DNA of 64,000 nt from Polydactylus sextarius (Eukaryota > Chordata > Actinopteri > Polynemidae): NCBI GenBank assembly GCA_016801845.1, contig CM028906.1, positions 12,528,501 through 12,592,500 of the forward strand. Reading direction: 5' to 3'. Position numbers and translations under genes: made by a program. The notes under the pieces were generated by a model. That model did no database searches. It was given only the letters and a program-made list of their open reading frames with translations, and had not been told where the DNA came from. Shown piece by piece: positions 57,140 through 64,000 of the stretch (within the stretch, counting starts at the first letter, position 1; each line of letters begins with the position of its first letter).

Positions 57140-59380
57140 TATCAAAGATGTGTCAACCATGATGCTTTTTTCATGAAGGATGGGAGAAAAGGATGGCATA
57201 TGAAAGCATTTGTGTCCCCACTCAGCACTGCACCCTGTACAGAACAGACAAAGCAGCAAAGCACGACAAAGCTCAACATGAATAAAACTGTTGCAGCATT
57301 GAATGTGTGTGGAATACTTATGTCAAAGTCATTAAATAGAGTTATGTCTGACATTTTGTAATTTGTCAACCAGTGGTGTATGAGAAGTAGTTATATTTTG
57401 CAACTGATCAGACAGATTTCAAAAGCATCACAGTCTGTCTGTCAAAAGTAAGTGGGAGGACATGGCTTTTGACAGTGCCATGTTTGTTACTTTGCACTTT
57501 GTCTACTGGGCACTGTGCGACAGCCCAGGCATTCTGAGGTGTCTCTCTGTTCCACTGTTTTCTAGGTGATATTTCTGCGTTGATACTTATAGACAGGGGA
57601 AAAGTGTGAAAGCTACAGTTGAGTGGCAGCATTTTGTTTTGCATTTGTCTCCAAACAGATGCATAGCTGTCATTCAAGGTCCCATTGAAGATTGCTATCA
57701 AATGTAATCGCTTCAAAGCTTATTCCCATGGATGCCCGCTTACAGATACAGCTTTTTCTGGTGTCTGTCAAAAGGATGTTGCAGAGGGCCATGCAGCAAA
57801 AGCTTCAAATGTATGAATTTAAATATAGAATGGGCTCAGACATTATGATTCATATCAGGCACTCCTAAAGCAACACAAGATACTTTTTAGTGTGTTTTCA
57901 ATAGTGTTGCTTCCATCATTAAAGATTACTGCCGCGCTTTAGAGCAGATAGTCTAGAATGGACACTGTTTGCTTAGATGTTAATATTTTAAACATCAACA
58001 AAAACATCTAAATTGTCAGCTATTCCTCCCACGATACATCAAAAAACCTCTTCATATGATTTGCAACCAATCAAGGTGGCATTAAAGAAATAATTATATG
58101 TATAGCCACCTTGATCAAGCAATTGTTCTTTCAGTTTATCCTCCCTAACTCTCATCAGAGCTGCTTAGTTGTACAGCTTAAATTTTGTTCAGCACTCCCC
58201 GTCCCTGCAAAAAAAAAAAAATCAATTAAAACTGACCCCAGTGTTCTCCTTTGTAATATTTGGAATCAATCAGCTCATGGCTTTGTATAGATTTGCAATA
58301 GTACACCCTTCAGTCCTCTTAAGAGCAATCACAGCCTTTCGATCACAAGCTGTAGTCACCTGGGGCTACATGTCGGCCTGGAGATGTTGCCATTTAAAAG
58401 CTATCATGTTTGGTCTTTCACTGAAGTGCCACGAGAGAAGAAAATTGTTATAAGAGCAAAGACAGCATATAAAAACATGTTGACACAAGTGTGAGATGTG
58501 AAATACCTGGTAACTGAAGAAAATTACACATTTTCTTAGTGTACAGCAGAGCAAAGCACAGTTTACTAAATAAAAGTGAAGGCAATCACCTTGTAACTCA
58601 AATAAATATCCTCAGCTAACATTATGACTATTATTTATTTATATTTCTCAATATAAGAGTCAGGTTAGACACACTAAAGACAAGAGCTTAAATTGGTTGT
58701 AATTATTTACAGCTGCCTAAGTGATAATGTTCAAGTACCAGCACATTTCACTTAAATGGTTAAATATGCTGTATGTGCTGTTCCTCATAAATTTAGCATC
58801 TATGTTCTATATGCATCATGCAGCCACAGCCAGCACATGAAAAAAGCATTTATTTTTCTCTGCATTAATGATGGTGAAATCTCAGTGTGATATTGGCAGA
58901 ATTACTATTGATTTTCTGTGTTAAGAATATTTATCTCCTCTTCCCCTCGGGATCAAACACATGTTGGTTAAGTAATGACATATGAAAAACATGAAGATAT
59001 TGCGTTCTGATCATGACCTTTTAAAAACATAAAGACTTGTGGTTATGATGTTAATCCTTTTAATTTGATGGCAAAACTTTGTGATGGGTGTGCATACAAA
59101 ATAGAATGGTAACATCCACATTGGTGTGGATCAGTGGTGCACAGAGCCAAATGTTAATGTATTCATCACAGTGACAATAATAATGATGTCTAAGCTGAGG
59201 TATTAGTATTAATAGGTATGCTAATGTTTGCCTTTTAACACTAAACATAATCAGGATCCATTCATTCAGTTTCATCTGATTATTTGGGGTCAGGTCATGG
59301 TAACAGCAGGTCAGGTTTGACATGAAAAAGCAGCAGCTCTACCCCAAATCCTGGCTGTTTAGCTGTAGGTGACTACATGC
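57140..59380. other. Non-coding stretch, no gene seen
   Basis: AT-rich sequence with short incidental frames. A perfect 11-bp inverted repeat, ATCAAGGTGGC (58070-58080) and GCCACCTTGAT (58105-58115), could form a hairpin with a 24-base loop. No repeat family or RNA gene is recognised. Confidence 0.5.
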
Positions 59381-59384
59381 TGTA

Positions 59385-59741
59385 GTCACCTGAAGTCCAC
59401 AGCCTCCTTCTTTCAGTCACCACCTAAAAGCTCAGGACCATCAGTGAGGGTCAGAATGAGGATTGACTGATAAATAGACAGATTTGCTTTTCAGCTCAGT
59501 TCCCTCTTCACCACAATAGTCTGGTACAGCGCCTGTTTTACTGCTGACGCTGCTCAAATCCATCTGTCAATCTCTCGCTGCATCCAATTCTCACTGGTGA
59601 ACATGACCCTGAGATACTTGAACTCCTTGACTTGACTCCACTGCAGCAGTGACTCATCTACAACCTGAGGAAAAGACTGGAAATGCTTGGAATTAATTGG
59701 AGAAGAAAGTCTGGACATGATTTTAATGCAGTCCAAAGGGG
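59385..59741 (-). mobile_element. LINE relic: C-terminal part of reverse transcriptase ORF
   Basis: On the minus strand the sequence gives VKEFKYLRVMFTSENWMQRE then IDRWI (about 59640-59565). It then passes a stop codon into AASAVKQALYQTIVVKRELS (about 59560-59500), then KANLSIYQS. These match the common LINE segment VEEFKYLGVLFTS...REIDRRIGAASAVMQALYRT...KRELS. The clade is uncertain. The copy is 5'-truncated and broken by stops. Confidence 0.88.
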
Positions 59742-59785
59742 TACATGAATGCCTGTGCCAAATTTGGTTGCCATCCAGTATACTC
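59742..59785 (-). repeat. Fragment of the common dispersed percomorph repeat
   Basis: TACATGAATGCCTGTGCCAA and ATTTGGTTGCCATCCAG match the CATGAAT-TCTG...AAATTT...GCCATCC core of the family at 17169-17655 and 30480-31158. It abuts the LINE relic. Confidence 0.55.
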
Positions 59786-59789
59786 TCAT

Positions 59790-60930
59790 CCGCCACAACA
59801 TTAAAACCAATTATTGGTGAGTTTTAATATAATGTATCATTGAAAGCTCTCTGTGATTGGTTGGAAGGGTAAGGCACCTGAAACATGAAAATCTCAGAGA
59901 CAAGTATCTACAGATTTTTGATAGCACTGTTCTACAAAAAGTTAAACACTATAGCTTTCAAAAAATGACATTTTGATAAATAAATTAATGAATAAATGAA
60001 TTTCCTACCTTTCAAAGACAGTGATCTAAAGACTTCAAGGACTGCAAACGTTTTGAATGTGTCATTCTCAGGGGTGCTTGTTTAAGTGTGTAAACACTTC
60101 AATGACAAGGCGAGAACATTTAGGTCTTGAAAAGAGATTTGCTTTTAGGTCACCAGCTAGATTTGGCGGTTGCACTTAATGTTAGCGTTCAATACCATGT
60201 CCTCTCAGATGAGTGAGTGTAATGGTGGTCTGAGGTACATAAATACAGTTTAAAGTAGATAGGCTTTATCCTAAGGGTTGACTAGAGCAAAAAAAGTCAT
60301 TCCCACCTAAAAGCTACTCTTCCCCTCCAGAGGACATGGGCAGCTGTGGCACAAACTGAGACATCTCATGCGCTAGTCAAAGATGACATGCTGATGCTTC
60401 ACACCGCATATCATTGTCACATAACGTGTCCCCGCTGGTGACAGGCTGATGACCACAGTTACCCTGCAAACCCTAGAGTTAGCTCAGCCCAGCAGAGTTG
60501 GTCATTCTGGAGGCCACTGTGGAAATAACACTGGACAGAGTGAGTGTATATGTGTACTTAAAATGGAGTCACGGCTACCTGTTTCTGACATATGCTGTTG
60601 GTGATTTAGGGTGAAAACTAAGAAAACAAGTTCAGCTGCAATGGGTTACTCATCAGCTCCCAATGGATATTATTAAAGAAGAGTGAACAGGTGAAAAAAA
60701 AAATAAATAATAGAGTACAGCTTCTCAACTGCTGCATCACACTTGTCTTCACATACACAAGATATATTTAAAGTAAGGGCTGTCGTGGCTGTACAGTAAA
60801 TATAAAAATACAGCAGGCTTAACTTAAGGCAGCTTCTCAAAACACACAGTCTTCAGTTATTTTTTGTTTTTTGTCTTTTATTAAATTAATTGGACATGTC
60901 TTACTTCCATGAGGTAGAAACTACTGGTGT
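59790..60930. other. Non-coding stretch, nothing recognised
   Basis: Mixed to AT-rich sequence with a short AAAT-type run near 60695-60708. No gene is supported. Confidence 0.55.
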
Positions 60931-60934
60931 ACCT

Positions 60935-61075
60935 GCGAGCTGTTTTCCCAGCTTTTATGCTAAGCTACGCTAGGTTCATATTTACTGTACAGACATGAGG
61001 GGTATTGATCTTCTTGTCCACTTCTTGGAAAAAAGCAAACAAACACATTTTTTAAAATACACAACTTTTCAAATT
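60935..61075 (+). repeat. Dispersed fish repeat fragment
   Basis: TTTTATGCTAAGCTACGCTA, CATATTTACTGTACAGACAT, GTATTGATCTTCTTGTC and GGAAAAAAGCAAACAAACAC occur in this order in a very common percomorph repeat (with TATGCTAAGCTAAGCTAAC and GTACAGACATGAG motifs) that I believe derives from a DNA transposon. Confidence 0.65.
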
Positions 61076-61168
61076 ATAACAATAATTTGGAAACTTATTC
61101 AAACGAAAGAACACCAAGGCTATATTGGGTTGAGTTGGTCAACAGGGAAAAATGAATAAAACAAATCC

Positions 61169-61536
61169 TGTCAGGCACAGCAGAAAAGTCAATGTCTGCA
61201 GAACACCAGCAAAGAAAAAAATAAAAAAACTAGAAACAGGAACCTAAGTCAAAATGCAAAACCTACTGGGAAAGAGACAAACAGAAACATGATGATACAT
61301 GAGGGGAACACCAGGGGAGCTAAACAGAACAGATGAACTGACACAGGACTGGGAGCACTGAGACTAAATACACAAGGGAGGCAGGGATAATTGGACACAG
61401 GGAAAGCAATCACAGAGCAGGAAACTACACAAAGACATGAAGTGAAACAACCAAAAAACACACAAGGTAAATAAAATATCAAAATAAACTAGATATTATT
61501 ATAAGACCATACAATGTCTAGGAGCAAAATGTGACA
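61169..61536 (-). mobile_element. Solo-LTR-like element
   Basis: On the minus strand the element starts TGTCACATTTTGCTCCTAG and ends GCTGTGCCTGACA, the TG...CA ends expected of an LTR. Inside are TTTCCTGCTCTGTGATTG, CTTGTGTATTTAGTCTC, TAGCTCCCCTGGTGTTCCCC and GTTTTGCATTTTGACTTAGG, motifs of a common fish LTR family that I associate with Ty3/gypsy-type elements. No internal gag or pol sequence is attached and no 5-base duplication was found, so it is probably an old solo LTR. Confidence 0.6.
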
Positions 61537-61635
61537 GGTTGTTTTAATACAGGACTCTACTGTACCCATCCCATACTGAAAAGCTGAACACGACTGAAAC
61601 AGATGAAGACCCAGAGGGAGGTCAACCATAAATTA

Positions 61636-61763
61636 GATTGTGAGACACACTAGGCTCAAATTGTCTGATCTTAGAAGGTAAAACTGTGTCTGTTCACAGA
61701 AGTTGCTCAAGTTTTTGGCAACTTGAGAGCTGAACTTCTATTCAATCCCAGGTGTTCTACACC
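61636..61763 (+). pseudogene. 5S-rRNA-like pseudogene or 5S-derived SINE head
   Basis: GTCTGATCTTAGAAGGTAAA aligns with the conserved 5S segment GTCCGATCTCGGAAGCTAAG. ACACACTAGGCTCA aligns with the preceding CACACCAGCCTGA, and AATCCCAGGTGTTCTACAC aligns with the 3' AATACCAGGTGCTGTAAGC. Order and spacing fit a roughly 120-base 5S sequence with a deletion of about ten bases near the 5' third. The central box C region is poorly conserved. It is too divergent to be functional. Confidence 0.45.
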
Positions 61764-61769
61764 AAATGG

Positions 61770-63290
61770 ATTATTGCCTGGTTTGAGGTCAGATATGATG
61801 CCTTATTAGCTCATGAAAGAGCAGGACAGAGTGCCAGACCATTGTTCTCCATACTGAGATGAAAGGCTAGCTGGCTAATGAACATCTGCCAGCCAGCATA
61901 AGGACCCCAACAGACACACAAAACCTTGAATTGACCATTGCTGAGAGCAGCTGCTCTGATCAGAAAGATTTTGATGTAAATTTAGACTGAGGATCTGCCA
62001 TGGAGCAGCTGTAATACCCAAGGACCAAGATTAAGGGGAAGACATTCTGCAGCTCTTCTTATGTGTGTCTGAAATGCCAAAGTTCATCAGCCTAACCTCT
62101 ATTAGGCTGCAGAGCAGGGTTCACTTCCCTTGTTCACTGAAATCAGGATCATGAAATAAAGATGATGTGGATTTCAAAGACTGCCATCTTTGTCAGGATA
62201 TGAGAAATTCTATCTGATTTTACCTGACTCCTTTGAATTTTTGCAATTTCCAATGGAACATCTAAGACTTGTTTTGGTCCTGGAGGAAAATATTTCATTT
62301 TCAAACAAAGAGAAGGGAGCCACACGTGAATCAAGGTCAATTTGAATGTACATCAAAAAAAACCTTCAAAAAGTTCCAGGTTCTAAGGGTTGTGTTTCTG
62401 TGAAGCTATTTAACTCTAACTAAACCCTGATTAGTGCAATAAATAAGTTTTAAATGTCTTTAAGCAAAAATAGTATTGCTTATCACCAAAACCTGAAAAA
62501 CACCTTTCTGTGATTTTATGTGCAAGTGGTTTGGGAAATCATTAAGTTATCTTCCACATGACTCTGGAGTAATTTACGTAATGCAATAACGCTAAACCCT
62601 AAAGTGCAATTACATTGCTCATACCACCATGCACTAGGAAATGATTCCCCTAACTACAGTGTCAGAACACATCGCATACACATATCAGAGCAGGATCTGA
62701 ATGCGTGCAAAGGCTACAGTGCAGTGTTAATTAGGTTACTGATACTTTCCACTGCACAATTACTCTGACAGAGTGGCTCATCTTTCATTTCTCTGGTCTG
62801 CTCCTCTCGTTGAGGCTTATTCCAGGAAATTTCTTCTACTCAACACACTTCAGAGGGCAATAAGGTAACAATTTAGGGTTAAAAATTTCATAAACACTTA
62901 TGACCCTATGTCTTTTTTGCAGAAATAGTAAATATGCACTGTGTTCAACCCGATTCATTTTGTCAGTGAAGAATGAGACACTTGATCAGTTTGCAGTGGT
63001 CTGGCAAAATGTAGGTGAAAGCATCAGGGCCAACTCTTTGAAACTGGTATAAACAGCACTTGGCAGCTCTTTGCGTCTTGGACATATGTAAATAGAGGCT
63101 TACCCCTGGAGATAGACAAGGACTTTGAGGTAATTGTTTAGAGAACCTGTGCCCACCATTGAAGGGGGCTGGTGCATTTTGGTGGAAACCTGAGGGATTA
63201 AACAGACCCCAGGCAGAATTACAGGGTCATACAGACTGAACCATCCAGGCCTGAAGCGAAAAAATAGTCAAATCAAGGTGATGCAGTGGT
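61770..63290. other. Non-coding stretch with a candidate regulatory block
   Basis: No gene is supported. The part 62560-62880 contains AGTAATTTACGTAATGCAAT, AGTGCAATTACATTGC and GTGTTAATTAGGTTAC, a TAAT-rich, repeat-free sequence typical of vertebrate enhancers. Confidence 0.4.
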
Positions 63291-63294
63291 CGAG

Positions 63295-63355
63295 TGTGTG
63301 TGTGCTTGTGAATGTGAAAGTGTAGATGTGTGCATACATGTAAGTGTGTCCCTGT
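63295..63355. repeat. Imperfect TG-rich tract
   Basis: GTGTGTGTGTGCTTGTGAATG and further GTG-rich units, degraded. Confidence 0.7.
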
Positions 63356-63389
63356 GAGGGAGTGCATGAGGCAGGGGGTAATTGGTATT

Positions 63390-63660
63390 AGTAGTGAGGA
63401 AGCCTGCCTTAGACAGTGAGGTTATCACCTGCACTCTGAGCTAATCTCCCTGCATTTCAGGAGCAGCTCTCTCTCCTGCCTTGCCAAAACACCAGTGACC
63501 AGAGCAGGCTACCAGTCCATTAACCAAGGCCGGCTCTGCCAAGCCAGAACTGGCCTGTGGGAGAAACTCAGCCTATTAAGCTCAATGGCACAGAGGAAGG
63601 AGATATCCCAGGCTTACTCAGTACCTGTTAATAGGATCAATTCACAGTTGGTTTGAGTTT
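63390..63660. promoter_or_regulatory. Candidate conserved block or cryptic exon
   Basis: GC-richer, repeat-free sequence. It follows an acceptor-like TCCCTGCATTTCAG (AG at 63459-63460), after which one frame stays open about 195 bases and a weak donor TCA|GTACCT lies at 63621. The peptide resembles nothing I know. A regulatory block is more likely than an exon. Confidence 0.25.
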
Positions 63661-64000
63661 TTTCTTTTCTTTTCTTGGGATTTGTTTTCAATAAGAAAAA
63701 AATGTAGAGGCCTGATGCCTATATTTGAGTGCTTCTCCTCTAGTATCACTTTAAAGGTAATTTAAAAAAATAAAATAAAATATAAAAATCCAGAAAGTCA
63801 GTGTTGTCTTTTCAGGTTAAGCAGTTACCATGATTCTTTCATAGCTTGTGATTAATGCTCCCTGTTGACATATCTAAACCAGCTGACAAAATATTCTGCA
63901 GCTGTAGATAGAAACATCCACCTGTGAGTATGAAATGTTACGCCCACCAGCTTCCCACATTCTCCAGCAGGACAAGGTTATGTGTAATACGTGGAAAAGA
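63661..64000. other. Non-coding end of window
   Basis: TTTTC-type and AAAAT-type simple sequence at 63660-63680 and 63763-63790, then unremarkable sequence. No gene is seen. Confidence 0.6.

Noticed and set aside
1..64000. CRISPR arrays, bacterial operons or phage-like modules
   Set aside because: There are no regularly spaced direct repeats, and the repeat content is clearly that of a fish nuclear genome.

Overview
This window looks like AT-rich, non-coding nuclear DNA from a ray-finned fish, most likely a percomorph teleost. The main evidence is the repeats. They include a tRNA-derived SINE with a tail ending in an AAAGGC-type motif, an L2/Maui-type LINE tail ending in ATGGATGG, an (ATTCTG)n LINE tail, CR1/Rex1- and L2-type reverse transcriptase relics, and hAT and Tc1/mariner-like miniature elements, all of families I recognise from teleost genomes. 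I see no complete protein-coding gene, no functional RNA gene, no CRISPR array and no bacterial-type operon. Almost all open frames are short and random, or come from microsatellites and dead retroelements.

Layout. 0-3.3 kb: a GC-richer block, a GA-rich tract and a TATA-like element followed by a possible untranslated first exon (1233-1543, weak). 3.3-12.3 kb: AT-rich DNA with a possible LINE relic, a hAT-like miniature element and a SINE nested in an older repeat. 12.3-15.9 kb: microsatellites and a block (12.64-13.06 kb) that looks like a conserved regulatory element. 15.96-16.96 kb: a minus-strand L2-type LINE relic. 17.2-17.7 kb: a common dispersed repeat. 21.8-25.5 kb: the densest mobile-element zone. 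It holds an internally deleted LINE, then a 2.8-kb element with long inverted termini, subterminal hairpins and a perfect 7-bp target duplication. That element contains a second LINE relic, a hAT miniature element and a truncated mariner-like element. A separate miniature element lies just outside it. 30.4-31.85 kb: an older dispersed repeat split by a second copy of that miniature element. 34.7-34.9 kb: a LINE tail. 37-38 kb: a long AC/AT tract beside a repeat-like block. 44.7-45.6 kb: a second SINE and a possible DNA element. 50.65-50.8 kb: a long AT/GT tract. 52.6-53.1 kb: a second copy of the hAT family seen at 23.8 kb. 54.6-55.6 kb: two copies of a LINE/SINE tail. 59.4-61.8 kb: another LINE relic, a dispersed repeat, a solo-LTR-like element and a 5S-rRNA-like pseudogene.

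Between the repeats are several GC-richer or TAAT-rich blocks that read like vertebrate conserved non-coding elements. With the lack of genes, this suggests a gene desert or the interior of very large introns, perhaps near a developmental regulator. That is inference, because conservation cannot be tested from one sequence. Two possible short exons (43680-43733 and within 56807-57135) are listed at low confidence. I did not find a convincing new biological system. The most unusual object is the nested long-terminal-repeat DNA element at 22367-25194.
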